A stretch of 64,000 nucleotides of DNA from Algoriphagus sp. (GCA_018336015.1 JAGXQZ010000069.1:1-64000), one strand, 5' to 3'. Positions 24,715 through 32,919 are shown, counted from the first letter of the stretch. Program-made: numbers and translations. Notes: a model not told the origin generated them from the letters alone.

Positions 24715-25734
24715 ATGATTATCCAACTTCAACCCGATATCACTGATTCCCAAAAAGAAAAACTGATCTCCAAAGTCAATGAAATCGGCTATAAAACCAC
24801 CGAGGTCAAAACCCAACTCGGCGATTACATCATCGGTATCGGCAAAAATGAATTTGACATCCGCCGCATCGGTCAAATGGACGGCATTCAGGACATCCAC
24901 ATCGTCTCGGACGAATACAAGCTCGTTTCCAAAAAGTGGAAAGCCAAGCCGACTTCAGTTGATCTAGGCGATGGCGTCTTTATCAAGGATGGGGAAATGG
25001 CCATTATTACCGGCCCTTGCTCCATCGAGTCCGAAGAGCAGATCCGCAAAGTCGTCAACCACTGCGTGGAAAATGGCATTACCATGATGCGTGGTGGGGT
25101 GTTTAAGCCTCGTACTTCTCCTTATGCTTTCCGAGGCATGGGCATCGATGGACTGAAATTGTGGCATTCCATCGCATCCGAAGCCGGGGTGAAGATCGTC
25201 ACCGAAGTGATGCAGACTTCCCAAATCGAGGAAATGTACCCTTACGTGGACATTTACCAAGTTGGCGCTCGAAACTCTCAAAACTTCAATCTCCTTGACG
25301 AACTCGGCAAAGTGGACAAAGCCGTGATGATCAAGCGTGGGATTTCCGGTACGATCGAGGAATTGCTTCAATCTGCGGAATACGTCTTTTCCGGAGGAAA
25401 TGAAAAACTGATCCTTTGCGAGCGAGGCATCCGAACTTACGAGCGCGCTTCCCGAAATACGCTGGATCTCAATGCCATTCCGATCCTGAAAGCCAAATCT
25501 CACTTGCCGGTAATCGTCGATCCTTCCCATGGTATTGGAATTCGAGCCTATGTGCCGCAGATGGCATTGGCAGGAGTCATGGCCGGTGCAGATGGTATCA
25601 TCTATGAGTCGCATGAAGTTCCTGAGAAAGCTTACTCTGATGGACAGCAAACCTTGGACTTTGCCCAAAGTGCGAGACTCGCTGCTTGGATCCGAGAGAT
25701 TTTCGCGAAAAGGAAAACATTTGAGTTGCTGTAA
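24715..25734 (+). CDS. aroF: 3-deoxy-7-phosphoheptulonate (DAHP) synthase, AroA-beta type
   Basis: A 339-residue enzyme making the first shikimate-pathway compound from PEP and erythrose 4-phosphate. Residues 1-70 form a ferredoxin-like regulatory domain (IIQLQPDITDSQKEKLI), as in the Thermotoga-type enzyme, where it confers Tyr/Phe feedback control. The catalytic barrel shows ITGPCSIESEEQ (metal Cys), MRGGVFKPRTSPYAF, TEVMQTSQIE, VMIKRGISGTIEE and VDPSHGIG. The position after trpA couples chorismate supply to Trp synthesis. Confidence 0.93.
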   Translation: MIIQLQPDITDSQKEKLISKVNEIGYKTTEVKTQLGDYIIGIGKNEFDIRRIGQMDGIQDIHIVSDEYKLVSKKWKAKPTSVDLGDGVFIKDGEMAIITGPCSIESEEQIRKVVNHCVENGITMMRGGVFKPRTSPYAFRGMGIDGLKLWHSIASEAGVKIVTEVMQTSQIEEMYPYVDIYQVGARNSQNFNLLDELGKVDKAVMIKRGISGTIEELLQSAEYVFSGGNEKLILCERGIRTYERASRNTLDLNAIPILKAKSHLPVIVDPSHGIGIRAYVPQMALAGVMAGADGIIYESHEVPEKAYSDGQQTLDFAQSARLAAWIREIFAKRKTFELL

Positions 25735-25740
25735 AATTTG

Positions 25741-25772
25741 TTTGTGCTTAGCCAAAACCCTGTGTAAATTCA
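25741..25772 (+). promoter_or_regulatory. Promoter of the phenylalanine hydroxylase/his genes
   Basis: TTTG at 25741-25744 and TAAATTCA at 25765-25772, spaced 20 bp, approximate the Bacteroidota consensus (last two positions of -7 deviate). They lie 4 bp before the leader peptide ATG, a spacing similar to the trp leader. Confidence 0.5.
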
Positions 25773-25776
25773 CCAC

Positions 25777-25830
25777 ATGAATCCAACTCCAAGAACCTAC
25801 GTACATCATTCTTATCATCTTCTTCATTGA
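25777..25830 (+). CDS. His/Tyr-rich leader peptide
   Basis: A 17-residue frame MNPTPRTYVHHSYHLLH ending in TGA. Four His codons (25804, 25807, 25816, 25825) and two Tyr codons (25798, 25813) fall in the C-terminal ten residues. GGAATAGG at 25832-25839 pairs perfectly with CCTATTCC at 25875-25882, the 5' arm of the downstream terminator, giving an antiterminator alternative. Stalling at His or Tyr codons should favour readthrough. It precedes the phenylalanine hydroxylase gene and, beyond it, hisH-hisA-hisF-hisIE. Confidence 0.8.
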   Translation: MNPTPRTYVHHSYHLLH

Positions 25831-25868
25831 AGGAATAGGGATGACTTTGGTTTTTGCTGAATAAATTT

Positions 25869-25904
25869 AAAAGGCCTATTCCCAATCCGGTATAGGCCTT
25901 TTTT
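25869..25904 (+). terminator. Attenuator terminator before phenylalanine hydroxylase/his genes
   Basis: AAAAGGCCTAT (25869-25879) pairs with ATAGGCCTTTT (25892-25902) around a 12-nt loop, followed by more T. Its left arm overlaps the sequence that the leader's GGAATAGG segment can pair with, so this is an attenuator rather than a simple end of the upstream operon. Confidence 0.85.
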
Positions 25905-25951
25905 AGTTTTTGAGTACGATTTAGATTACCACATATAAACCCAAATAGTAA

Positions 25952-26734
25952 ATGAAAACCCAACTTAAAGACTGGGTCTTTTCTGACCCGAGATTAAAAG
26001 ACTTGAGGCAAGATTATGCTGCTTACACCGAAGAGGATTTCAACGTGTGGAAGATTCTCTTCGATCGGCAAATGCCAAACCTGCCCAATGCAGCCTCCAA
26101 AGCTTACTTGGAAGGGGTAAAGGCTGTGAATTTCACTGCCGAGCGCATTGCCAACTTTGAGGAGCTAAACGAGATCCTCGCCAAGACCACCGGATGGCAG
26201 GTTCATGTGGTGCCGGGATTGATAGATGACGATTTGTTTTTCGGATTGATGAACAATAGGCGTTTTCCCTCATCCACTTGGTTGCGCAAAATGGAACAGC
26301 TGGACTACCTCGAGGAACCGGACATGTTTCACGATGCCTTTGCCCACATTCCTTTGCTGACCAATCAGCACTATGTGGATTTCCTGGAAAAGCTCAGCGG
26401 AATTGCGCTAAAGCACATTCAGGATCCTTGGGCGATTCAGTTGCTGAGCCGGATTTATTGGTTTACGATTGAGTTTGGATTGATCAGAGAAGATGGCGAA
26501 TTGAAAGTGTATGGAGCAGGGATTTTGAGTTCTGCGGGTGAGACCAAGTTTTCTCTTTCAGACGAACCCAGGCACTTTCCCTACGATGTGCGCCACATCA
26601 TGAGTACCGAATACTGGAAAGATCGCTTCCAGGATAAATATTGGGTGATCGACAGCTACGAGCAGCTTTTCAATTCTCTCCCTGAGATTGAGGAAGTGCT
26701 TGAAGAAATGTTGAAAGAAAAGATGGAAAATTAA
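25952..26734 (+). CDS. phhA: Phenylalanine 4-monooxygenase
   Basis: A 260-residue aromatic amino acid hydroxylase converting Phe to Tyr with tetrahydrobiopterin-type cofactor and iron. Iron ligands are H127 and H132 in EPDMFHDAFAHIPLL and E174 in YWFTIEFGL. PGLIDDDLFFGLMNNRRFPSSTWLR is split by the window of conserved residues typical for bacterial forms. The length matches bacterial PhhA without a regulatory domain. Being first behind a His/Tyr leader and ahead of his genes is unusual. Confidence 0.95.
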   Translation: MKTQLKDWVFSDPRLKDLRQDYAAYTEEDFNVWKILFDRQMPNLPNAASKAYLEGVKAVNFTAERIANFEELNEILAKTTGWQVHVVPGLIDDDLFFGLMNNRRFPSSTWLRKMEQLDYLEEPDMFHDAFAHIPLLTNQHYVDFLEKLSGIALKHIQDPWAIQLLSRIYWFTIEFGLIREDGELKVYGAGILSSAGETKFSLSDEPRHFPYDVRHIMSTEYWKDRFQDKYWVIDSYEQLFNSLPEIEEVLEEMLKEKMEN

Positions 26735-26737
26735 ACA

Positions 26738-26807
26738 GTCCGAAGACCGAAGACCGAAGACCGAAGCACAGACTTCCGTCTTCCGTCTCCTGTCTTCCGT
26801 CTTCACA
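26738..26807. repeat. Heptamer hairpin element, phhA-hisH gap
   Basis: Ten continuous 7-bp units: GTCCGAA, three GACCGAA, GCACAGA, then CTTCCGT twice, CTCCTGT, CTTCCGT and CTTCACA. The left units (26738-26765) are approximately inverted to the right units (26773-26804). The array fills the whole gap and ends one base before the hisH ATG. Confidence 0.85.
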
Positions 26808-26808
26808 C

Positions 26809-27405
26809 ATGAAAATAGCAGTAATCAAATACAACGCCGGCAATGTCCAGTCTGTCCTTTACGCCTTGGAGCGATTGGGGGCTGATGCGGTTTTGACGGA
26901 TGATCCGGAGGAAATTCACGCAGCTGAAAAGGTCATCTTTCCCGGTCAGGGAGAGGCGAGCTCGGCGATGACCTACCTCAAAGCCCGCCAACTTGACCAA
27001 GTGATCAAAGACATCAAACAGCCATTTTTGGGCGTATGCTTGGGTTTACAATTGCTCTGTGAACACTCAGAGGAAAATGACACCGAGTGCTTGGGGATCT
27101 TTCCGGTGAAGGTGAAGCGCTTTATTCCGGAGAATTCACAGGAATTCAAAGTGCCTCATGTTGGCTGGAACGAACTCGAAAATCTAGCCTATAACGTCTT
27201 GCTGAAGGACCTTCCCGATTCGAAGTTTCTGTACTATGTGCATAGCTACTATGCCGAGTTGAGCGAAGCCACAATTGCCACCACGCATTACATCCATGAC
27301 TTTACCGCTATCCTTCACCAGGATAATTACTGGGCGATTCAAGCCCACCCGGAGAAAAGCAGTACGGTAGGGGAGAAATTGCTAGCTAACTTCTTAAACA
27401 TTTAA
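26809..27405 (+). CDS. hisH: Imidazole glycerol phosphate synthase, glutaminase subunit
   Basis: A 198-residue class I amidotransferase working with HisF. FPGQGEASSAM, GVCLGLQLLCEHSEE (catalytic Cys), VPHVGWNEL, YYVHSYYAE and AIQAHPEKSSTVG (catalytic His-Glu) are all in place. It is the first his gene here; hisG, hisD, hisC and hisB, often upstream in Bacteroidota his operons, are not in the window. Flanked on both sides by heptamer hairpin elements. Confidence 0.96.
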   Translation: MKIAVIKYNAGNVQSVLYALERLGADAVLTDDPEEIHAAEKVIFPGQGEASSAMTYLKARQLDQVIKDIKQPFLGVCLGLQLLCEHSEENDTECLGIFPVKVKRFIPENSQEFKVPHVGWNELENLAYNVLLKDLPDSKFLYYVHSYYAELSEATIATTHYIHDFTAILHQDNYWAIQAHPEKSSTVGEKLLANFLNI

Positions 27406-27410
27406 CCAAT

Positions 27411-27536
27411 TTACGATTTACGAATGACGATTTACGACCTCTGCCTGTACTCCAATCATTTCATTCAAAGCTCACCCCTTAAAGATTGGGCTTGAAGTCC
27501 TTTTCAGCGTCGTAAATCAAAAATCGTAAATCGTAT
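27411..27536. repeat. Heptamer hairpin element, hisH-hisA gap
   Basis: Left arm TTACGAT, TTACGAA, TGACGAT, TTACGAC (27411-27438) and right arm GTCGTAA, ATCAAAA, ATCGTAA, ATCGTAT (27509-27536) are inverted; 23 of 28 positions pair. The core of about 70 bp carries a TTGAAGTCC segment near the right arm, similar to other copies. It occupies nearly the whole gap before hisA. Confidence 0.9.
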
Positions 27537-27553
27537 TTTATTCAAATTCTCTC

Positions 27554-28267
27554 ATGTATATAATACCAGCAATTGATCTCATCGGAGGCAAGTGCGTTCG
27601 CCTCAGTCAGGGCGATTACAGCAGCAAAAAAGAATACCACGACGATCCGCTCGAAATGGCGAAGCGCTTTGAAGGCGCCGGGATTTCTCGCTTGCATCTA
27701 GTGGACCTCGATGGGGCCAAAGCCAAAAAAATCATCAATGGAGATGTCTTGGAGCGAATTTGTGCGGGGACGAGTCTGGAGGTGGATTTTGGTGGAGGAA
27801 TTCAGGCCGATGAAGAGATTGAAAAAGCCTTTTCACTAGGAGCCAAGCAAGTGACTGGAGGAAGCATCGCGGTGAAAAATCCAACTCTTTTCGACGAGTG
27901 GATTACGAAGTATGGTTCGGAGAAAATTATCCTCGGTGCCGATGCCAAAAACAAGAAAATTGCTGTAGGGGGTTGGGAAGAAACTACTTCCGTAGAATTG
28001 ATTCCTTTTATCCAAAGCTATTTCGACAAAGGAATTCGCTATGTGATCTGCACCGACGTGGCCAAAGATGGCTTGCTTCAAGGCCCATCGGTGGACTTGT
28101 ACCGTGAGATTTTGCAGGAAATTCCCGAGTTGAAGCTCATCGCCAGTGGAGGTGTATCTTCAGTCAAAGACTTGGAAGAACTCGAGAAAGTCGGGGTTTA
28201 CGGTGCGATCGTAGGCAAAGCGTACTATGAAGGAAGAGTGACGTTGGAGGAATTAGCAGCCTTTTAA
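27554..28267 (+). CDS. hisA: ProFAR isomerase (phosphoribosylformimino-AICAR ribotide isomerase)
   Basis: A 237-residue (beta/alpha)8 barrel. IPAIDLIGGKCVRLSQGDY contains the catalytic Asp, LHLVDLDGAKA and VDFGGGIQADEEIE follow, and TDVAKDGLLQGPS with LIASGGVSS forms the second half. It isomerises ProFAR to PRFAR, the substrate of HisF-HisH. Flanked by nearly identical hairpin elements upstream and downstream. Confidence 0.96.
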   Translation: MYIIPAIDLIGGKCVRLSQGDYSSKKEYHDDPLEMAKRFEGAGISRLHLVDLDGAKAKKIINGDVLERICAGTSLEVDFGGGIQADEEIEKAFSLGAKQVTGGSIAVKNPTLFDEWITKYGSEKIILGADAKNKKIAVGGWEETTSVELIPFIQSYFDKGIRYVICTDVAKDGLLQGPSVDLYREILQEIPELKLIASGGVSSVKDLEELEKVGVYGAIVGKAYYEGRVTLEELAAF

Positions 28268-28268
28268 G

Positions 28269-28395
28269 TTACGAGTTACGAATGACGATTTACGAGATTG
28301 TTAGGATCCACAAATCCCAAATTCAAAGGTTTTGATTTCCTGTTTTAGGATTGAAGTTCAGTATGATGTCGTAAATCAAAAATCGTAAATCGTAA
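28269..28395. repeat. Heptamer hairpin element, hisA-hisF gap
   Basis: Left arm TTACGAG, TTACGAA, TGACGAT, TTACGAG (28269-28296) and right arm GTCGTAA, ATCAAAA, ATCGTAA, ATCGTAA (28368-28395) are inverted, as in the hisH-hisA gap. The core contains ATTGAAGTTC just before the right arm. The left arm starts next to the hisA stop. Confidence 0.9.
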
Positions 28396-28405
28396 ATTTT
28401 CTAAT

Positions 28406-28440
28406 ATCGAACACCGAACTTCGAATGAAGAATAATGAAG
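28406..28440. repeat. Second single-arm heptamer array before hisF
   Basis: ATCGAAC, ACCGAAC, TTCGAAT, GAAGAAT and AATGAAG follow directly after the hisA-hisF hairpin element. The units differ in sequence from that element but share the 7-bp period, suggesting a second independent insertion or growth event in the same gap. Confidence 0.55.
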
Positions 28441-28456
28441 TTTTGAATACTATAAA

Positions 28457-29212
28457 ATGCTAACAAAGAGAATCATCCCCTGCCTCGATATCAAAGACGG
28501 CCGCACGGTCAAAGGGGTCAATTTTGTCCAGCTTCGAGATGCCGGGGATCCGGTCGAGTTGGCGCAAATCTACTCGGACGAAGGGGCGGACGAACTCGTC
28601 TTTTTGGACATCACAGCAACAGTCGATAAGCGAAAAACACTGGCTGAATTGGTGACCAAAGTGGCCAAAGCAATCAATATTCCATTTACCGTAGGAGGAG
28701 GTATTTCCACCGTGGAGGATGTGAAGGTACTTTTAGCGGCAGGCGCAGATAAGATTTCAATCAACTCCGCAGCGGTGAAGAATCCCGGAGTGATCGACGA
28801 AATGGCCAGAGAATTTGGCTCCCAATGTGTCGTCGTGGCCATCGATACCCGAAATGTGGACGGGATTGATTTTGTCCATACCCACGGGGGAAGAAAGCCC
28901 ACGCTACTTCGAACCCAAGCTTGGGCGGAGGAGGTAGCTGATCGAGGTGCGGGTGAGATTTTACTTACTTCTATGGATCATGACGGCACTAAGGCAGGCT
29001 TTGCTAACGAACTGACGGCTGAGATTTCTTCGGCTTTGTCTATTCCCGTGATTGCCTCTGGCGGTGCGGGAAGCATGCCGCATTTCAAGGATGTGTTTAC
29101 CTTTGGAAAAGCCGATGCGGCATTGGCAGCAAGTATTTTCCACTTTAAGGAAATCGGGATTCCTGAGTTGAAGGAATATTTGATTGGAGAGGGGATAAGT
29201 ATTAGGAAATAA
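28457..29212 (+). CDS. hisF: Imidazole glycerol phosphate synthase, cyclase subunit
   Basis: A 251-residue barrel enzyme. [18 protein letters not shown] holds the first catalytic Asp, [11 protein letters not shown] and [13 protein letters not shown] follow, and [14 protein letters not shown] contains the second catalytic Asp; [13 protein letters not shown] is the phosphate loop. It uses ammonia from HisH to form imidazole glycerol phosphate and AICAR. Spacing to neighbours is widened by repeat elements. Confidence 0.97.
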   Translation: MLTKRIIPCLDIKDGRTVKGVNFVQLRDAGDPVELAQIYSDEGADELVFLDITATVDKRKTLAELVTKVAKAINIPFTVGGGISTVEDVKVLLAAGADKISINSAAVKNPGVIDEMAREFGSQCVVVAIDTRNVDGIDFVHTHGGRKPTLLRTQAWAEEVADRGAGEILLTSMDHDGTKAGFANELTAEISSALSIPVIASGGAGSMPHFKDVFTFGKADAALAASIFHFKEIGIPELKEYLIGEGISIRK

Positions 29213-29215
29213 TTA

Positions 29216-29346
29216 GAAGTACGGTTGAAATACAATAGAAATAGATCCTGAAAAGTCAGGATGAAATAGCAGGAGTTGAATTGATCTCTATTTATTTCTG
29301 CCCGATTTATCGGGCTATATTTCGAGTGTATTTCTTCCGTATTTCA
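29216..29346. repeat. Inverted 11-bp-period element, hisF-hisIE gap
   Basis: Left arm around 29216-29246 has units GAAGTACGGTT, GAAATACAATA, GAAATAGATCC; right arm at 29319-29346 has TATTTCGAGTG, TATTTCTTCCG, TATTTC. The arms are inverted, and both are periodic at 11 bp, not 7. The core holds two small hairpins, CCTGA/TCAGG and GCCCGAT/ATCGGGC. It fills the gap before hisIE. Confidence 0.75.
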
Positions 29347-29360
29347 AAGAAATAAAAAAC

Positions 29361-29957
29361 ATGAACATCGACTTTACTAAAATGAACGGCCTTATCCCTG
29401 CCATTGTCCAAGATGCCTTGAGTGGAAAAGTCCTCATGCAGGGCTTTATGAATGCCGAGGCCTTGGCAAAAACGCAGGAAACTGGGATGGTGACTTTTTT
29501 CTCTCGAAGCAAAGATCGTCTGTGGACCAAAGGAGAGACCTCGGGCAACTTTATGGAGTTGGTGTCGGTCGCCGCTGACTGCGATGGAGATTCTATATTG
29601 ATCAAAGCCAATCCAAGAGGTCCCGTGTGTCATACCGGAGCAGATACCTGTTGGGATGAAGAAAATACCTCAAAAACTGGCTTTATCGACCAGCTTCGCG
29701 CCATCATCAAAGACCGAAAAAACAATCCTTCCGATAAATCCTACACGGCATCTCTTTTTGCCAAAGGCATCAATAAGATCGCTCAAAAAGTAGGGGAGGA
29801 AGCTGTGGAAATCGTGATCGAAGCCAAGGACGATAATAAGGAGCTTTTTCTTGGAGAGGCAGCCGATCTGCTTTTTCACTACCTAGTACTTCTCGAAGCC
29901 AAAGGCTATGAGCTGGATGAAGTGATGGAGGTGCTGATGCAGCGGCATAAGAAGTAA
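29361..29957 (+). CDS. hisI: Bifunctional phosphoribosyl-AMP cyclohydrolase / phosphoribosyl-ATP pyrophosphatase
   Basis: A 198-residue fusion usually called HisIE. The N-terminal HisI part (1-110) has VLMQGFMNAEAL, TFFSRSKDRLWTKGETSGN and the metal-binding DCDGD and HTGADTCW. The C-terminal HisE part (about 115-198) has KVGEEAVEIVIEAK and ADLLFHYLVLL, the MazG-like helices. It catalyses the second and third steps of His synthesis. Last gene of the block; a strong bidirectional terminator follows. Confidence 0.97.
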   Translation: MNIDFTKMNGLIPAIVQDALSGKVLMQGFMNAEALAKTQETGMVTFFSRSKDRLWTKGETSGNFMELVSVAADCDGDSILIKANPRGPVCHTGADTCWDEENTSKTGFIDQLRAIIKDRKNNPSDKSYTASLFAKGINKIAQKVGEEAVEIVIEAKDDNKELFLGEAADLLFHYLVLLEAKGYELDEVMEVLMQRHKK

Positions 29958-29962
29958 GCAAA

Positions 29963-29995
29963 AAGCCCGGTCAATTTGGCCGGGCTTAGTTTTTT
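29963..29995. terminator. Bidirectional terminator after hisIE
   Basis: AAGCCCGG (29963-29970) pairs with CCGGGCTT (29980-29987); T-rich sequence follows on the plus strand (AGTTTTTT), and an A-run precedes it (T-run on the minus strand). It separates hisIE from the convergent S41 peptidase gene. Confidence 0.88.
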
Positions 29996-31313
29996 AGAAG
30001 GCTGGAAACTCTTGCTGAAGCCCTTTGAAGGCATCGATCATTTCCCACTTAGGTTTGTAATAGGTGTCCACCATTCTGCCGCTTACATTTCCCGTCTGAA
30101 TGTATTGCAAGGCCGCTGCCAGCCTCAAATCTCTCAGATCTCCCCAAGGAAATTGAGGGCTGTCACCTACCTGAAAATTTGCCGGAAATCCTTCAAAATA
30201 TTCTGCCTTTCCTTGCGCGTTAGCAGTGGCAAATGTAATCGGTACAAGTTCTACATTGTTGTCAACCAAGGTGCGGTTATACCTTGAGAGTGGAAAAGAT
30301 CCCACTGGCTTTCCAAACGTATTGTCACCAATCAAGATCACTTGGGTGTAAGGGGTAAGGTTGTTGATGATCAACTCCGAAGCGGAAGCCGATCCGCGGG
30401 AAGTGATGAAAATAATACGACTGAGGTTCAGGGATCCTATTTTGGAGAAATTGACAGAGTTATTATTACTGGACTTGAGGTCATTCAGCTTATTGGTATA
30501 CATCAATTTGCCCGAATTAGCGGATTGGATCAGGTAATTACTGATTTGCTCCGCTACTGCTACTGAACCACCGCCATTGTACCTGAGGTCAATAATGAGT
30601 TCTTGAATCCCTTGATTTTGGAAGAATTCCATAGAACTCTGGACTTCAGCACTTCTCGTTGGGTTCAATCCAGCTGTGGCTTTGAAGCTTTGATAAGCCC
30701 AGTAGCCCACTTTTTTTCCTCCAGCTTCAAGCACTCTCCTATCCAACACAGAGTTGGACTGGTATTCTGCTTTTACATTAGTTCGGGTAGTGGTAGTGCC
30801 GTCAGGAAGCTTGAAAGTGAAGGTGTTGCTTATACCAGGATCTGGTCCTCCGAGCTTGAAATCATATCCGCCAGAGGCCAGTTTGTACTCAGAGATAGGT
30901 TTTCCATTGATTTGGGTGATTTCCCATCCACGTTTCCAACCGTCTTTTCCAGCAGGAGCTTCGTCAAAAACAAAGGAAACGAACAATCTTTCATCTGAGG
31001 TAAATGCAAATCCAAACCCGTGTCCTGCATTTCTTCCTACAAAGGAATTATTGAAGGCTTCCTGAGTAGTCAGGTAAGAGAAGCGGTCAAGCGGTTTGAA
31101 GATAATCCCGTCCAGCAATTCCTCGTTGGATAAGAACTTGGTCAGGTCCACAGTAGCAGGTATTCTGGTATTCCAGAAATACCACTCCCGCATGGTATCT
31201 ACGATCGCTTTTTTGACATCAGATCCGTTTTGGGTAGGGGTGGGATCTTCTTTGGGATCACATGCTACAAATGCTATCCACACTATTCCAATAATCCACT
31301 TGAGCTTTTTCAT
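29994..31313 (-). CDS. S41 family peptidase lipoprotein
   Basis: A 439-residue protein. The lipobox is FVAC (Cys18), so it is probably anchored in the outer or inner membrane facing the periplasm. An N-terminal helical region (WYFWNTRIP) is followed by a PDZ-like part (GFGFAF, GWEITQINGKPIS). The S41 protease domain has LIIDLRYNGGGSV, the Ser nucleophile in SRGSASASELI and the Lys in GDNTFGKPVGS. Bacteroidota carry many such lipoproteins; substrate unknown. Confidence 0.92.
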   Translation of the reverse strand: MKKLKWIIGIVWIAFVACDPKEDPTPTQNGSDVKKAIVDTMREWYFWNTRIPATVDLTKFLSNEELLDGIIFKPLDRFSYLTTQEAFNNSFVGRNAGHGFGFAFTSDERLFVSFVFDEAPAGKDGWKRGWEITQINGKPISEYKLASGGYDFKLGGPDPGISNTFTFKLPDGTTTTRTNVKAEYQSNSVLDRRVLEAGGKKVGYWAYQSFKATAGLNPTRSAEVQSSMEFFQNQGIQELIIDLRYNGGGSVAVAEQISNYLIQSANSGKLMYTNKLNDLKSSNNNSVNFSKIGSLNLSRIIFITSRGSASASELIINNLTPYTQVILIGDNTFGKPVGSFPLSRYNRTLVDNNVELVPITFATANAQGKAEYFEGFPANFQVGDSPQFPWGDLRDLRLAAALQYIQTGNVSGRMVDTYYKPKWEMIDAFKGLQQEFPAF

Positions 31314-31365
31314 AATCCTATTTTATTTCTCTTCCTAAACGGATTAAGATGGGGGATTTGTTTTC

Positions 31366-31761
31366 TTAAATGGCGATATCGTAGACTTTCACCGTCTTCC
31401 ACATATGGGAATATTTGGCGATGAATTCGAGGTGAAGCGGGTCAGACTGATAGGCAGCCTGAGCCTCTAAAGAATCAAAAAACATGGTGCAGGAAACATG
31501 GAAACTATGGTCTACCACTTCTCTTTTTTCGGTAGGGGCAGGAGTTCCCATGATAAACTGAGCCACATCCTTGCAGCGTCCAAGCATAGGGGCAGCATCT
31601 GTCATAAATTCTTTGAGATCAGAATCCTTGTGTAACCAAAAGTAAACTTGATGAATCATTTTTTGAGCTGACATAGTGTTTGAGGTTAGGGTGTGAATGG
31701 GTAAAACACTCGCAGCGCCTGCTGCGGTGAGGGTTTTTATAAAAGATCGACGTGATTTCAT
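31366..31761 (-). CDS. Dabb-domain protein with Tat-like signal
   Basis: A 131-residue protein. The N-terminus SRRSFIKTLTAAGAASVLP resembles a twin-arginine (Tat) signal. The rest is a stress-response A/B barrel (Dabb) domain: IHQVYFWLHKDSD, VVDHSFHVSCTMFFDSLEAQAAYQSDP and a HxxF-like C-terminal stretch. Dabb proteins are dimeric barrels, sometimes enzymatic; function unknown here. Export of a Dabb domain is uncommon but seen in Bacteroidota. A shorter start at the internal Met before the barrel would give a cytosolic form. Confidence 0.82.
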   Translation of the reverse strand: MKSRRSFIKTLTAAGAASVLPIHTLTSNTMSAQKMIHQVYFWLHKDSDLKEFMTDAAPMLGRCKDVAQFIMGTPAPTEKREVVDHSFHVSCTMFFDSLEAQAAYQSDPLHLEFIAKYSHMWKTVKVYDIAI

Positions 31762-31894
31762 TCCTCTTTCGGAAGCTTTTTGATGGTTGGTAATTCCCCT
31801 TTAAAGGTGGATAAAGATAAAGATATAAATTGCTTTTCGAATGAAGGATTGGAGTAGACAAGGTGGGAATGTTGATCGTTAAAAGTGAAATTTC

Positions 31895-32881
31895 ATGAAA
31901 TACAGGACTTTGGGAAAAACCGGTTGGCAAGTTTCTGAGATTGGTTTGGGGACTTGGCAAGTAGGTGGAGGTTGGGGAAAGCCTTTCGACTTGAAGAAAG
32001 CTGAATTGATTTTGAATTCTGCTTTGGACCAAGGGATCAATTTTGTGGATACAGCAGATGTCTACGATGGTGGTCTTAGCGAAGCTTCTGTAGGTAGAGC
32101 AGTTCGACAAAGTAAAAATAAAGTCTACGTCGCCACCAAATGCGGCCGACGGATTCAGCCACATCTTAATGAAGGCTACACTCCTGAAAGACTTCGAAAA
32201 CACGTTGAAGACAGCCTAAGTAATTTGGGCTTGGGGCAAATAGACCTGATTCAGTTGCACTGTCCACCATCGGAAGTTTATAAGCGAGATGAGATTTTTT
32301 CACTTTTTGAGGATTTGAAAAAGGAGGGGAAAATTGCCGAAATGGGGGTAAGTGTGGAGCGGATCGATGAAGCGATTGGGGCGATGGAGTATGAAGTGGT
32401 TTCTACGGTTCAGGTGATCTTCAATTTATTCAGGCAAAAGCCAATTGAACAGCTATTTCCACTTGCCGAAGCAAAGAATGTAGGTTTGATTATCCGTGTC
32501 CCTTTGGCAAGCGGGCTATTATCAGGGAAAATTACTCCATCGACTATCTTTCAAAAGGATGATCATCGCTTCTTCAATCGTGAAGGTAAAGCCTTTGACA
32601 AAGGGGAGACCTTTTCAGGGGTTCCTTTGGAAAATGCCTTTCCTGCTTTGGAAGAATTAAAGGGATACTTTGCGGATGATCACAACTTGGCTGCTCAAGC
32701 TCTGAGATGGATTTTGATGTTTAAACAAGTAGGGACAGTAATTCCCGGAGCCTCTTCTGTGGATCAAGTGGAAAAAAATATCCGAGCATCTCAATTGCCT
32801 CCTTTGAGTCCGCATCAGATGCAAGAGGCGGTAAGGATTTATGAAAAGTATATCAAACAAGAAATTCACCCTCAGTGGTAA
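31895..32881 (+). CDS. Aldo/keto reductase
   Basis: A 328-residue NAD(P)H-dependent oxidoreductase barrel. Catalytic residues appear as D and Y in NFVDTADVYDGGLSEASVG, K in VYVATKCGR and H in IDLIQLHCP. The C-terminal VIPGASSVDQVEKNI is the cofactor-binding loop. Substrate cannot be told. It is divergent from the Dabb gene and closed by a strong terminator. Confidence 0.93.
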   Translation: MKYRTLGKTGWQVSEIGLGTWQVGGGWGKPFDLKKAELILNSALDQGINFVDTADVYDGGLSEASVGRAVRQSKNKVYVATKCGRRIQPHLNEGYTPERLRKHVEDSLSNLGLGQIDLIQLHCPPSEVYKRDEIFSLFEDLKKEGKIAEMGVSVERIDEAIGAMEYEVVSTVQVIFNLFRQKPIEQLFPLAEAKNVGLIIRVPLASGLLSGKITPSTIFQKDDHRFFNREGKAFDKGETFSGVPLENAFPALEELKGYFADDHNLAAQALRWILMFKQVGTVIPGASSVDQVEKNIRASQLPPLSPHQMQEAVRIYEKYIKQEIHPQW

Positions 32882-32886
32882 AACAA

Positions 32887-32919
32887 CGGGGCCGGAGATA
32901 TTTTCCGGCCCCGCTGTTT
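32887..32919. terminator. Terminator between aldo/keto reductase and secreted protein gene
   Basis: CGGGGCCGGA (32887-32896) pairs perfectly with TCCGGCCCCG (32904-32913), followed by CTGTTTT. The genes on either side are convergent, so it may serve both. Confidence 0.85.

Noticed and set aside
26738..26807. Heptamer arrays considered as CRISPR or regulator binding-site arrays
   Set aside because: Units are only 7 bp with no spacers of constant length, and the arms are inverted; no cas genes are present.
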